This document shows positions 46,207 through 57,432 of a stretch of 64,000 nucleotides of DNA, piece by piece. A program made the translations under genes and the position numbers. Source of the DNA: Eutypella sp. D-1 (Eukaryota > Ascomycota > Sordariomycetes > Xylariales > Diatrypaceae); assembly GCA_023313575.1 (NCBI GenBank), contig JAJTTP010000014.1, positions 558,001 through 622,000 on the forward strand, read 5' to 3'. The notes under the pieces were generated by a model. That model ran no database searches. It was not told the DNA's origin and worked only from the letters and a program-made list of their open reading frames with translations. Within the stretch, counting starts at the first letter, position 1. Each line of letters begins with the position of its first letter.

Positions 46207-47161
46207 CGAAGGACGCCGCACGAAGTTTATTTCATTCATTTTTCCCGATTTAGATGAACAACCAGCCAGCAGACAGCAGCAACAACAGGAGTAACTAGTG
46301 AAAAGATGCAATGCGAGTAAATGCAGGGTAGGTAGGTAGACGTAGCTGATGATGTTACACTATACCAGCACAGCATAGCACAGCCGCTCTCCCGTCGTAA
46401 ACTTTCCACTCTCGGAGGGATGTGAGGGGGCAAGGACCTATACTTAAAATTTTTTTTTTTTTCACGTTCTTCTCTCCTTCATCGTCTTCTTTTCGGTTTT
46501 GCGAGACATGACAAAAAGTGTGAGAGATGAAGGGAGACAAGAGATAGAGATAAAAGAGACGAAATGATAAAAGATAAGAGAGAGAGAGACAGAGACAAAG
46601 TGTAAAAAGCCGATTTCCTCATTTCGAAATGGGGTTCAACAACCTTCCCTCCCTCCCTCCTTAAACCTTCCCTACCTACCTACCTAACCCCCCCTTAAAA
46701 CGCCTAAAAAAAGCAAATTATAAAGACATGAAAAACAAAACCAAAAAAAGAGGACGAAACCACGATTTGTTTTTTGAGCAGGTCGAGTTAATCAGATAAC
46801 CAGGAGTCAATCAACCAACCAATCAATCAATCAATACACGTCTTTTCCCGTGTTCGCCGCATACACCGGAGGTGGTTCTCTTTCCTATATCGCTGTCTCT
46901 GCCCCTTAGCCCCGCCCCTCCCTTCCTCCCCCTTCGTAACTTTGGGTTTTCTTTCTTTCTGCCTGGGTCATATTGCCCACCTCCTGGTCATATCGTTGCC
47001 CGCTCGGATCGAGATCTGTTATGGTATTATTGCACGACTAACCGGACACATAATGATATGGGCAACCGAAAAAAAACCCCAAAAATGCTGGGGTGTTCAC
47101 CACCACCGCCCCGAAGTTAACAAGTTGTAGTAGGTGTCGGTTAGTCCCGAAAACCTCCTCC

Positions 47162-49443
47162 TCAAGCCTCGTAAGTCTTAGTACTGCCAGCGTTTCCAAG
47201 CGGTTGGACCGAGCCGAGCGCGGGCGCGGAGGTGAACGTCAAGCCGTTCCCGTCACCGTTCTTCAGGTTGCCACCACCGCCAGCCTTGAGACCTTCCTGC
47301 GTCTCCCGTACGCGCCTCTTGAAGTTGAGTCGGTCTAGGAAGAGCTGCTGGCGGCCCCGCTCGAGCTCCCGCCGCTCGGCCTGCAGGATGGTCTCCATCT
47401 CGTCGAAGTACTTCAGCTTGAGCTCCATCTTCTGGAGAGTCACGTTCACCGCGGCAGAAAGAAGGCGGGTCATCTCGCGCTCCTCGTGCGAGGCGAGACC
47501 GCCCGCCCGAGCACCCATCGATGCCAGGGGTATGCTGGCCAAAGTGCTCGTAGTGGTGGTAGTCGTCGTAGTAGTTGTCGTCTCCTGCCGAATATCGATA
47601 TCCATGGAATCCCCACTCTTCTCCTTTCCTTTGCCGTTCGTCTTAGACACATCGCCACCCTCGATCTTGCTGCGCAGGCCTTGTTGCAGTTCCTCCACAG
47701 ACTTCCTGGCCGCGGCCGCAGTCGTCTTGGGGTCGGTTAAACTAGCAAGGAAGCCGATAACAGACATAACTGGGTTATCCGCTTGACTAAAGGGAAGATA
47801 GCCGCCTTGGCTACCGAGCATAGAAAGACCATTGGGTGCATGGATAGGAGCCTCCGTCTCAAGATATTTGTCCTCGATATCGAGCTGCAGGAATTGCAGC
47901 ACGCATTCTTCCCGGGTGCGCGTCCCGACATGCTCGGCAATCCCTGCCCAATCATCATCATATCTCTCCAGGCCTTCGAGAAGTCGCAGGATCTCGGCAT
48001 CCGACCACGGGGCATCACGGTCAAGAAGAGCCGAATAAGCGCGATTCTCCATCTTGACGAAGTTAGTGCTAGTCTGGTTGTTCGGTATCCGCGCCTCCAT
48101 GTAGCAACTCGGGCACACGTCGACCTTAGCCTTAGTAGTCGAACTCGCCTCAGGCAGATGGTAGTAGACCCTGGTGCAATCGATACCGCAGGTTTGGCAA
48201 TTGACCTTGGCGACCGGGGCCTTCAAGCCGTCCTCAACGCCGGGGGAGGCGCTTCCGGTACCGTTAGTGGTGGCGGGCTCGCCGTTGGTCTTACTCTCGG
48301 ACTTGGTGAGTTTAGTACCCTTCGCAGACGCCTCGTAAATGTTGCGACCAATCTCGAGATTCCGGTCCCCGGCGGCCGAGGGAGCAGTGCTTGCTTTCCG
48401 GTCAGTGTCCTGGTTCTTGGCACCCTCAAGGACGATAGGGTCGGCGGATGGCTGCCATGGTTGGAGACCACGGGGAGTGTCGCAGATGACCTGGAAGTGA
48501 CCAGTGAACGGCGGGCCGACTTGGGATGGTCGCTGTTCGGCATCGACCTACGAATTGTTAGCACATAAATGGCGATACTGTTGAGCAATGCGACGGAGCA
48601 TGTGTGACATACTTGGTAGTTAATGAGGCCCCATTGCTCAAGGAAAGCATGGACGCGCATGATGGCGCATACATCACCGGCTAAGTTTCGTCGGCAGGCG
48701 GTCACGGTGAGGTACTCAGCGGGGTTCAGGCGATAGGTATTGATCATAAAGTCGCGATAGTCCTTATAGACATGGGGTGTCTTGCTTCGGTTGCGGTTAT
48801 TGAAAAACTCGGGCAGAGCCTTGCGCTCGATGGTGTGGACGGTGTTCATATCAAACCAGGTGCTATAACTGGGCAGAACGATAGCATGTGTCTGAGAAAT
48901 GAGGTGTTCACGGGCGGCGTTTTCGATGCTCTCCTTAGTCTTAGCATCTTGGGCTCCGGCATCAGCACCAGCGGCAGCCTCGTCAGTGCCCTCCTTATCT
49001 AGTGGCTGGCCGTCCTTAGGCTCAGCCTGGGCATCACCCATCTCCTCATCTTCCTTAGCGAGAGCGGTCTCGGGGCGAGGTTCCTCGGGGGCATCAAGAG
49101 GATTGTCTGAGATAGCGGGGGGCGCAGGGGTGGTGCTATCTTGTTTAATGGCGGGCTCAGTGGTGGCAACGCCGGACATCTGCACATCTATATATATATA
49201 GACAGATGGGGTGGCTGGTTAGTAAAAAGCTGTATGCTGTGTGCCGTCCATCTTTCCTCGATGCCTCATAAATCGCAGGAAATTGTGTGCATTCATTTCA
49301 TTTCAAGGCTTACCTTCAGTGTTAGGGGCATTAGGGGCAGCAGGTGTTGATTCATTGTGAAGCGGTGGCTGCGATAAGATGTCGTTACCACCCGGAGTGC
49401 CAGGATTGGCTGGTGAGCCGTATCCGACAGGTTGCTCATCCAT
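47162..49443 (-). CDS. rsc8: SWI/SNF-RSC subunit Rsc8/Ssr2 (Swi3 family)
   Basis: This is a core scaffold subunit of the SWI/SNF and RSC chromatin-remodelling complexes in the nucleus. Three minus-strand exons (49443-49314, 49187-48613, 48547-47162) give 696 residues; introns are 126 and 65 nt. After an acidic N-terminus the SWIRM domain covers about 130-235 ([40 protein letters not shown]). A ZZ-like zinc module follows at about 352-383 (CQTC, CPSC; C352, C355, C380, C383). A SANT domain follows at about 412-460 ([28 protein letters not shown]). The order SWIRM-ZZ-SANT is that of S. pombe Ssr2 and yeast Rsc8. A threonine run and a coiled-coil region ([19 protein letters not shown]) lie near the C-terminus. 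The first exon is supported by frame and the [11 protein letters not shown] start, but is less conserved. Confidence 0.93.
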
Positions 49444-50321
49444 TGTGAAGGGCGTAAATTAGAGACGAAAATGCGCCTCGAGTTAATGGTAGATTAGAGA
49501 GGGTTCGAGCCGAGGGAGGATGGCGGATAATTATTGGATTTGAAGGTAAAAAAAAAATTATCGTAAATAATTAATTCGGGGCGCACCGCAGACCGGGGGA
49601 AAAATGTCTTTTTTTTTTTGGCGGAAACCCTTCTGCGAATCTCACATCCGATGACTATTAGGGAGCGCAAATTCTCATAAAATAGAGTTGCGACTCTAGA
49701 TTATTTGATGGATCGCAGCAAATCGAATGCGAAAATTGCTGGATGAAGGTGTTAGTGTGAGGGTGTGAGTGTATGTTGGTTGGATGGAGATGGATGAGAT
49801 GGATCTTGAAGGTCTAGGTAGAGAGTGTAGGTAGAGAGTGTGTTAGTTAGTGTAGAGTTGATAGCACCTCTGGGACCTCTGAGTCGCGTTTGGAGAAATC
49901 TTGGTTGAAAGTTCCGCGACATCTCTCTACTCGATACATAGTACATAGTGCTTGGCTAGTGTGAGCACAGACCACCTGGAAACTTAAGAAGAGTACCTAG
50001 GTATCTGAGTACTACATAGGTGGGGACAAGCGATACTGCTTTGACCAATGATAGATACCCGTCCGAAATTCCAAATCCCCCTACGTATTTGGCCGTATTT
50101 GCATGCCCTGGATGTACATGGGTACATAACTAAATACATCACGGCGGGTCGTACCTCGGTTTGCTCCGGTCTCATGCCGCTGCGAGCCGATTTTAAGAAA
50201 TCCATTGAGAAAACAATACTTACCTAGGTACCGTATACCCGCCGATGAACGAAGTGAGACCTCACCTTTCCAATTCCCTTACCCTTAAAGCAGGAAAGCA
50301 GGAAGGCAGGAATCCATCACA
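49444..50321. other. Divergent promoter region between RSC8 and ETF alpha
   Basis: There are 878 bp with no recognised exon. It carries two TACCTAGGTA palindromes (49994-50003 and 50221-50230), the second about 90 nt upstream of the ETF alpha start. T and A runs lie near 49550-49620, by the RSC8 side. Confidence 0.6.
49994..50230. repeat. Pair of TACCTAGGTA palindromes
   Basis: Two perfect copies of TACCTAGGTA lie at 49994-50003 and 50221-50230 inside one bidirectional promoter region. This is the densest pair of the perfect form seen here. Confidence 0.6.
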
Positions 50322-51547
50322 ATGTTCTCAGCAGCGGCGAGAAGAACCGCCCTCAGTATCGGCAGGTTGCCGCTACGGCCAACAACAACAACCACTACAA
50401 GCTGCCCCTCCTCCTTTTCCTCCTCCTCCTCCGCCTCCCTTCGCAGATTGCTCTCCTCGCTGGCCGTCCTGGAGCAGCGCGACGGCAAGCTGAATCATGG
50501 CTCCCTGAGCGCCATCACCGCCGCGAAGAAGCTCGGCGGCCCTATACACGCCTTCGTCGCTGGCGGCGACATCGGACCCGTAGCCCAGGAGGCCGCCAAG
50601 GTCGATGGTGTCGAGAAGATCGTCGCTGTGAACAATGCTGCGTATGAGAAGGTACGGGAGTGTGTCCAATTACAAATGCAAAGCATTGTGTTTCTTTTCT
50701 TTTTTTAGGGGGGAGGGGAGGGTTACCCCCACACTCTTCATCCTGCGCAATTTTCAACCGTAGCTGACGGTATGGCATCTGCTATTTATTTTGATTCTAG
50801 GGACTACCCGAAAACTACGCGCCGCTGCTCGTCGAGAACATCAAGAAGGGCGGCTACACCCACATCCTAGTCGGCCACACGGCCTTCGGAAAGAGCCTGT
50901 TCCCGCGCGTCGCCGCCCTGCTCGACGCCCAGCAGATCTCCGACATCACGGCCATCGAGAGCGAGAACACCTTCGTGCGGCCCATCTACGCCGGCAACGC
51001 CATCGCCACCGTCGAGTCCTCCGACCCCATCAAGGTCATCACCATCCGGGGCACGGCGTTCCCCGCGGCCGAAATCGCGGGCGGCTCTGCGACTGTCGAG
51101 GACGGCGTTGACCCCAAGGCCGAGACCACGACCGAGTGGGTCTCCGAGGACCTGGCCAAGTCTGACCGCCCGGACCTGGCGACCGCCGGCAAGGTGGTCT
51201 CGGGCGGTCGCGGCCTCAAGTCCAAGGAGGACTTCGACCGCATCATTCTCCCGCTGGCCGACAGCCTAGGCGCGGCCGTCGGCGCCTCCCGCGCCGCCGT
51301 CGACAGCGGCTACGCCGACAACAGCCTGCAGGTCGGCCAGACCGGCAAGGTCGTCGCCCCGCAGCTCTACATGGCCGTCGGCATCTCCGGCGCCATCCAG
51401 CACCTCGCCGGTATGAAGGATAGCAAGGTCATCGCCGCCATCAACAAGGACGCCGAGGCCCCCATCTTCCAGGTCGCGGACGTCGGCCTCGTCGGCGATC
51501 TGTTCGAGAAAGTGCCTGAGCTCACGGAGAAGCTGAAGAGCTCGTGA
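50322..51547 (+). CDS. aim45: Electron transfer flavoprotein subunit alpha (mitochondrial)
   Basis: ETF accepts electrons from acyl-CoA and other mitochondrial dehydrogenases and passes them to ETF-ubiquinone oxidoreductase. Two exons (50322-50651, 50801-51547) separated by a 149-nt intron give 358 residues, normal for the alpha subunit. The first ~45 residues are rich in Arg, Ser and Thr without acids ([20 protein letters not shown]), a mitochondrial targeting peptide. The mature part starts [19 protein letters not shown]. The C-terminal FAD-binding domain is complete: [50 protein letters not shown] and the signature around residues 299-350 ending [14 protein letters not shown]. The partner beta subunit is not in the window. 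The gene lies tail to tail with ARH1. Confidence 0.95.
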
Positions 51548-51801
51548 TGGCGAGATCGGGGTTCGGGCCGCGCCGCGCAAGCTTAAAGAAAAATACATAC
51601 CAGGGGTATTACATGTAGCTTAAGAGAGCATGTATGCTATAAAGAAATATATAAAGAGAGCGTGACACAGTGAAGTGAAATAAGTGGGTAAACCGGATAC
51701 GTGATGTCGTGTTTTTTTCAATATATTGTGCATTTCAAACGTTTTTCTTGTGTGGCAGGTCAATTCAACTGGCTGTCAGGCAACTTTGCAGGTGCATTAA
51801 T

Positions 51802-53779
51802 CTATAAAACCGCCAACATCTCGCTGGTACTAGTAAACTTCTCGCGTTCCTTACCCACCGCGCGGCCCCTCTCCCGCTCCGCCGCATCGATCTTGCGCCA
51901 GCCATCCCACGTGACGACCTTACACTCGGCACCGGCGTCCAGCTCCGTCCTCAGGCCCTCCCAGCCCGCAGCAGTAGCAGCAGCAGCGCCACCCGTCGCC
52001 GCGCGCTGTTGCAGCAACGCCGCGGCGCCCCCCAAACCCCAGTCCCCCGCGATCGTGTCGGCCGTCGCGAACGCGTCTTCCATCGTCTGCGCGATGACGC
52101 CCGCGGGGCCGCGCTTGACCCAGCCCGCGCAGTAGACGCCCGGGATAGGCGTTGGGTTAGCGGCGGCAGCGGCAGCGGTGGTGGTGGAGGGAGCCGCGTC
52201 CTGGACCACGCGTCCGCAGCCATCATGACGCAAGACGCCGCGCGCGTCGTCGAAGCCGAGGCCGAGATCCGCGAACCCGGGCAGCGCGACGGATTTGTAG
52301 CCGACGGAGCGGAAGACGAGCTGGGCGGGGATCTCGACGGTTTCGCCGCCGCTGGGGGTAGTGCGGGCGGCGATGGCGGAGCCGGGATCGAAGGGGTCGG
52401 TCAGGACGACGCGCTCGAAGACGCCTGCGCGCACGTGCGCCGCCCCCGTGGCGGCGTCGCCTAGGAACGCGGTCGGCGCGAGGCAGAAGTCTAGGGACCA
52501 GGAGGCGCGCGCGCCGGGATCGTCGGGCCCTGTTGTTGTTGTTGACCCCTTCACCATCACCTCCGTCATCCGGCGCCGCGCCCGCGGGAGTTGCGAGAGG
52601 TCGCTTGGGATCAGGGACTTGTCGATCGGGTGGAACCCGACGCCTGGGAGCTTCATCAGCTCCCGGAGCTCCTTGATTGTGAATGCGGTCTTTTTTTTTT
52701 CGACGAGGAAAAAAGGGGGGATCTAGTTAGCCCGTCTCTGATGATGATGATGCTGATGTAGTTTTTGACTGTAAAAGGTGAAACAAAAAAAAAGGCGACA
52801 ACACAAGCCCGGGGTATTGGGGGGGGGGGGGGGGTTGCTTGGAGTTGCTGTTTTTTCTTTCTGGTATCATGGAAGTCTTACCTGCATAGGCCCCCTGCGG
52901 CCGACGACGTGGACGCGCTTGACGCGGCTCTTAGAAAGGGTCTCGAGGGCGGCGTCGGTGATGTCGGTGCGGCGGAGGACGTCGACGTTCGAGAGCAAGA
53001 TACGAGCGACGTCAAGGGCGACGTTGCCCTGGCCGACGATGACGGCTTCCTCGGCGCCCGCGAGGTCCGGCTCCAGGCCCGCGAACTCCGGCAAGCCGTT
53101 GTACCAGCCGACGAACTCGCGCGCCGAGTAAATCCCGCGCAGGTCGTCCTCCCCCGGCACCCCGAGCCGTCGGTCCCGCGACGCCCCGTACGCGAACACC
53201 ACCGCGTCGTAGTGCCGTAGCAGCGAGCCTAGCGGCACGTCGCACGCGTGCTCCGTCGCGAAGTGTCCGTCCCGGTTCCCGCCCACCGCTACGTTTCCGA
53301 GGAAGGTGAAGTCCGGCGAGCTGGCCACCTCTTCGAATTTCTCCTGGCAGTTCTTTTTTTTTACGCGCGACGGTTTTGTCAGAGGTACTTGATTAGGATC
53401 TTGGGGTTCATTATCTCCTGCGTACCTTGACCTCCGGATGGTCGGGGGCGACGCCGAACCTCACGAGCCCGAAGGGCACGGGCAGGGCCTCGAACATGTC
53501 GACCTTGGCGCCCGGGATCTTGGACATGACGCGGTACGCGGTGTAAAAGCCCGCGGGGCCGGAGCCGATCACGGCCATCCGGAACGGCCTGCTGTCGCTG
53601 TGCGGTGTGGTCGTATAGGGTCTTCTGCTGCTGCCGCCCCTTCCTCCTCCTCCTCCTCCTCCTCCCCTGAGACCGACGACGGATCGGGAAACTCGTCCGC
53701 TGTTAATGCTGGTGGTGGCCGCCGGTCCCCTGCGCTTGCATGCGCTGAAGAGCCATGACTTGGCAATGGAGGAGGACAT
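51802..53779 (-). CDS. arh1: Arh1, adrenodoxin/ferredoxin-NADP+ reductase (mitochondrial)
   Basis: Arh1 passes electrons from NADPH to mitochondrial ferredoxin for iron-sulfur cluster and haem A synthesis. Three minus-strand exons (53779-53426, 53352-52882, 52689-51802) give 570 residues. A mitochondrial presequence (about 1-65, with a Gly run at 39-46) precedes the FAD motif MAVIGSGPAGFYTA (GSGPAG at 72-77). The conserved PVPFGLVRFGVAPDHPEVK follows, then GVPGEDD, the NADP-binding IVGQGNVALDVARILL (225-230 core) and the C-terminal GVYCAGWVKRGPAGVIAQTM. Both introns (73 and 192 nt) end in a poly-A run followed by G, with no pyrimidine tract next to the acceptor. The chosen acceptors restore the conserved NCQEKFEEVA and TAFTIKELREL. 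For intron 1 an alternative acceptor three codons later (after NCQ) is possible. Confidence 0.92.
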
Positions 53780-54989
53780 GACTAATCATTCGCCTGCATT
53801 GGAGAACGGTATAGGTTTGCAAGCTTGACAATCAAACTGTGGTGTTGTCATAAAGATCAATATACGTACTTTCTTGAGGGTATAAAATATTTTTTAATGG
53901 CACTAATAGCTAACTACGCCGAGATTTCTAATGCTCCGGTGTTTCCTTCGCGGCTCCGCGCAAAGTCCGAGGTCTCGTCTGCCTGTGCCGGAGCCGGTAC
54001 CGCCAAACCCACTCACTAGTTGTTCACCTAGCGGTAGAGGTACCTCCTCTGTACACTTTCATGGACTAATTGCATCTTGCAATTGCAAGGGGAAAGTAAT
54101 TTGAATTACAAAGTAAACCAGGACCTTTCAGGCTGGGTACAGTAAACAGTAAACAGTATCTAAAAATTTAGCTATCGGTCAATCAACTCGCTAAGTGGTT
54201 CGAGATTTCCCGATTGCGTTACATACGGTCCACGGAGGCGGGGATGAACTTGATTATCGTTTGTAATAGATAAACTGACTTATTATTACATCGGATGTGA
54301 CAGCCAAGGCCAACAACAACATAACTGCCTGACAACCCTCCCGGCCTCCCCCCAAAATGTCCAGCTCTGCATACAAGCTACCCCCAGGTGGTAGTTAAGT
54401 GGATAGGAAATGTGCGACATTGGTGCGGGTGGCTGCGGGTGCTATACGGGTGGGTGGGTAGCTGAGTTATTAGCTACAGCCTATAGCCTATACGAAGTAC
54501 TGGGTTGATGGTTGCCCGGTCAACACGACTGGCCACACATCGTCATCCCGCACCCTACACATCCGTACCTGACCAACCACACGACCCCGCGCAACCTTAG
54601 AAAGGGTAACCAACCTCTATCCGCCCAATGCACGCCATTCTTCTCAACCTCTTTTCTCCATCCTTCACTATTATTTCCAAGACCCAACCAAACACACAGC
54701 ATTCCGGCCCCAAGCAACTCCAGAATCTCCATTCATTACGCATCTGGAGTCTTGCATATATATCTATCGTTTTTTACCTGAACTAAGATCTGCACCCCCT
54801 CGAAGATAGGAGGGGAATTTTTCGCTCTGCTTTTACAGCTGAGCAGAGGCTTATGTCGGTGATTGGTTTGAACACCTTCCACCTACATACATAGCCGTTA
54901 TATACATACCTTCTTTCTACCCCATCATTCCTACCTTCGTTCTCGATAAGATAGAAGAGGAGACATATATAAGAGGAAACAGGCGCGAT
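53780..54989. other. Divergent intergenic region between ARH1 and the four-helix membrane protein
   Basis: There are 1.2 kb with no recognised exon and both promoters. TACGAAGTA occurs at 54491-54499. A TATA-like ATATATAAG lies near 54965-54973, about 20 nt upstream of the next start codon, too close to be a normal TATA box. Confidence 0.55.
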
Positions 54990-57432
54990 ATGGGTGGCGG
55001 AATGCAGCAACCCTTCATGTACGATGCGGTGCGGAGTAGTAGGAAGTTCCCCGAGAAGGAATTCGACCCCAAGGCCATCACACGGGCCAGCTGGGAGCCG
55101 AAGCCCAGGAAGCCGCAGAAGAAGGGCCCGCTCATCTCCTTCGGACGCCATCCCGAGTAAGCCAATGCTTCCCCTCCCGCTGAACCTACCTATGCTTTCA
55201 ATGAAAAGGCGGGAAATCTGGGAGAGGGGTTTCCAAAGATGATTCGATCAATGCTGACCAAATTGCGACAAGTGCCCACGAGGTCCCGCCGGGCCGCAGC
55301 ATGAACTTCCGCCCTATGAGCGGCACTACCAAGTGGTGGATTCGCTGGACGAGATACCTCCAACTGGGACTCCGCTCGCTCGAGCTCGTGGCGGGCCTCG
55401 GCCTCCTCACGCTCATGATTATCATCACCAATGTTGAGCCCATCGCCCTCGCTTGGGTGATGCGCATCGTGGTACGTGCATGCAATCACCAGACCCGTCC
55501 CGAATAACCAACCCCCCCCCTCCTTCTTCCTCTCTACGATAGTCCATTGTTAACCGATGTTACCTGTGCCTCTATGTGAAACAGCCCGGAGTCGTAGCTA
55601 TTAGCTGCGCCTACTCGATCTACCACCACGCGCGCCCAGCACGCGCCCGCCCCCCGGCGTCATCCGCGGCTTACCAGCTGTTCTCTGCGGTCCACGACCT
55701 GGCGACGGCGGGGCTGTACGGGTTCGGGGCCGCGGTGGTGCAGCGGCAGGGGCCAGGGTGGACGGCGCTGATCGGCGGCGGAGGCGACGGCAGCAAGGTC
55801 CTTGCGAGTCGGTTCCTGGTGCCGGCCGAGCAGTACGCGCTAATCGGGGCGGGGGGCCTGCACCTGGTTTCGCTGGCCGTCGGGACCTACCTGGCGCTGA
55901 TGTTCCGCCGCATCGCGCGCATGCCGCCGGACCTGAACCCGCTCGAGGACCACCTGACGCGGCGCGCGCACAAGCGCAACAAGTCCTCCGTTGCGACGAC
56001 CGCGACCTGGGAGTCGCTCGCGAGCAGTGATGGGAACGGTAGTAGCACGGGCCGCATCTCCGCGCGCCTCGAGCAGCACCGCCGTTCCGGCGCCCCCTAC
56101 GAGGACCTCGCCCGCCCGCCTAGCATCCCCTTCATGCACACGCGCTCCGGCTCCCGGGACTCGGGCGTTTTTACCTCGGACCCGGGATCCCCGACGACGT
56201 CAAACCCGAACCGCGATTCCCGCTCCGATCTGCCCAGTCGCCAGTACCAGGTCGTGCCGGCCAACGCGCCGTCGCCGTCGTCGCGCAACAGCGTGCCTGC
56301 GCCAGCACCCGCTAGCAAGATTAGCGACAACAATAACGCGAACAAGCGAATGTCTGCGCCAGCTATGCAGCAGCAGCAAAAGAGGGGCAGCTACGTCGAG
56401 ATCCCCGGGCTCTCAGACCGATACGGGGACCGGGACCAGGACCAGGACCAGGACCAGGACCGGGACCGGGACCTACTGTGCCCCCCCTCTCCGCTGGAGC
56501 CACTGACGCCGCGGCCGCTCAGCGCGGCGTCCGTGCAGACGGCGGACTACAGCCACAACAACGCGTCGCCGACGCGGACAGAAACGCCGCGGGCGCCGCG
56601 GTTCACCGAGACCTGGTACGCGTCGGAGTCGCTGGTGCACCGGACGCAGGAGCGGCGGCGGGCGATGGACCGTGAGGAGCGGCGGAGAGAGAAGCTATCG
56701 CAGCAACAGCAACAACAACAAAAACAGATTCACCAGTGGCAGCGCAATAGCAGGGCGTACGAGGCCCTCGCCCAACCCTACGACCTCGACGAGGACGACG
56801 AGCTCGACTACTCCGACAGGGAGAACAGCATGATTCGTGCCGACTTCTCGGACTACGACGACGACGTCTCCGATGATGACGACGAGAGCATGCTCCCGCA
56901 CCCGCTGCGCGCGCACCCGCCGAGCAAACAGGCGAAGGTCGACGCCAACGCCAACAACGGGGTAGCGAACACAACGACGACGGCGCCGCCGTCACGCCCG
57001 CGCGCGAAAACACCATTCGGTCTCGGCAGCAACGCCTTGTCGGAGGTAAGCCTGAACGCGCGCACGGCGAGCGGGAGCCGCGACATCGCGGACCAGAAGA
57101 GCAGCAACGGCTGGAAGGGGCGGAATAGAGACTCGTCCATCCAGCCGGAAGAAGGGCTGTTCTACTCGCGACCGTACGGCGACCTCAAGCCCGCGACGCC
57201 GCCCGTCATGGTCGGTGGTCGCGCGACCGCTGCCGGCCAGAGACAGGTCTCCTCCGGCCACGATTACTACGACCTCGGCTCCGCCACCGGCAACACCACG
57301 AGCTATCGCCGCAACGTCAGCGGGAAGATCGCCGAGGAGGGCCGCGGCGGTCCCGCGTACGCTGCGGCGGCTGCCCGCGGTGGTGATCCCCGCGCATCTA
57401 TTCTTAAGGGGCTCGTGGCTTCTATGTCCTAA
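54990..57432 (+). CDS. Four-helix membrane protein with long disordered tail, unknown function
   Basis: Three exons (54990-55156, 55273-55471, 55585-57432) join in frame to 737 residues. The N-terminus (MGGGMQQPFMYDAVRSSRKF) and the block PGRSMNFRPMSGTTKWWIRW look conserved. Gly2 in MGGG could be myristoylated. Four hydrophobic segments follow: LELVAGLGLLTLMIIIT (about 91-107), ALAWVMRIVPGVVAISCAY, LFSAVHDLATAGLYGFGAAV and YALIGAGGLHLVSLAVGTYLA, all before residue ~220. The remaining ~500 residues are hydrophilic and low-complexity, rich in Ser, Arg, Asp and Gln. They include an Asp-Arg/Asp-Gln repeat coded by a hexanucleotide array, a Gln run and an acidic stretch (DEDDELDYSDREN). I recall similar four-helix proteins in Pezizomycotina only as hypothetical; a MARVEL-like fold is possible but unproven. 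Confidence 0.8.
56426..56473 (+). repeat. In-frame (G/A)GGACC hexanucleotide array
   Basis: Eight uninterrupted 6-nt units (two GGGACC, four AGGACC, two GGGACC) lie inside the coding region of the four-helix membrane protein. They encode an alternating Asp-Arg/Asp-Gln tract. Unit changes would alter length without a frameshift. Confidence 0.85.

Larger units (their letters stand above)
43160..47161. other. Intergenic region between tRNA-Phe and RSC8
   Basis: There are 4.0 kb without a confident gene. It holds two protein-like short frames (43512-43616 on +, 44084-44257 on -), a perfect 9-bp hairpin at 43596-43616, a degenerate 29-nt tandem repeat at 44355-44475 and the palindrome CTACCTAGGTAG at 46195-46206. 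Simple repeats occur near 46560-46690, in the RSC8 3' flank. Confidence 0.55.
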
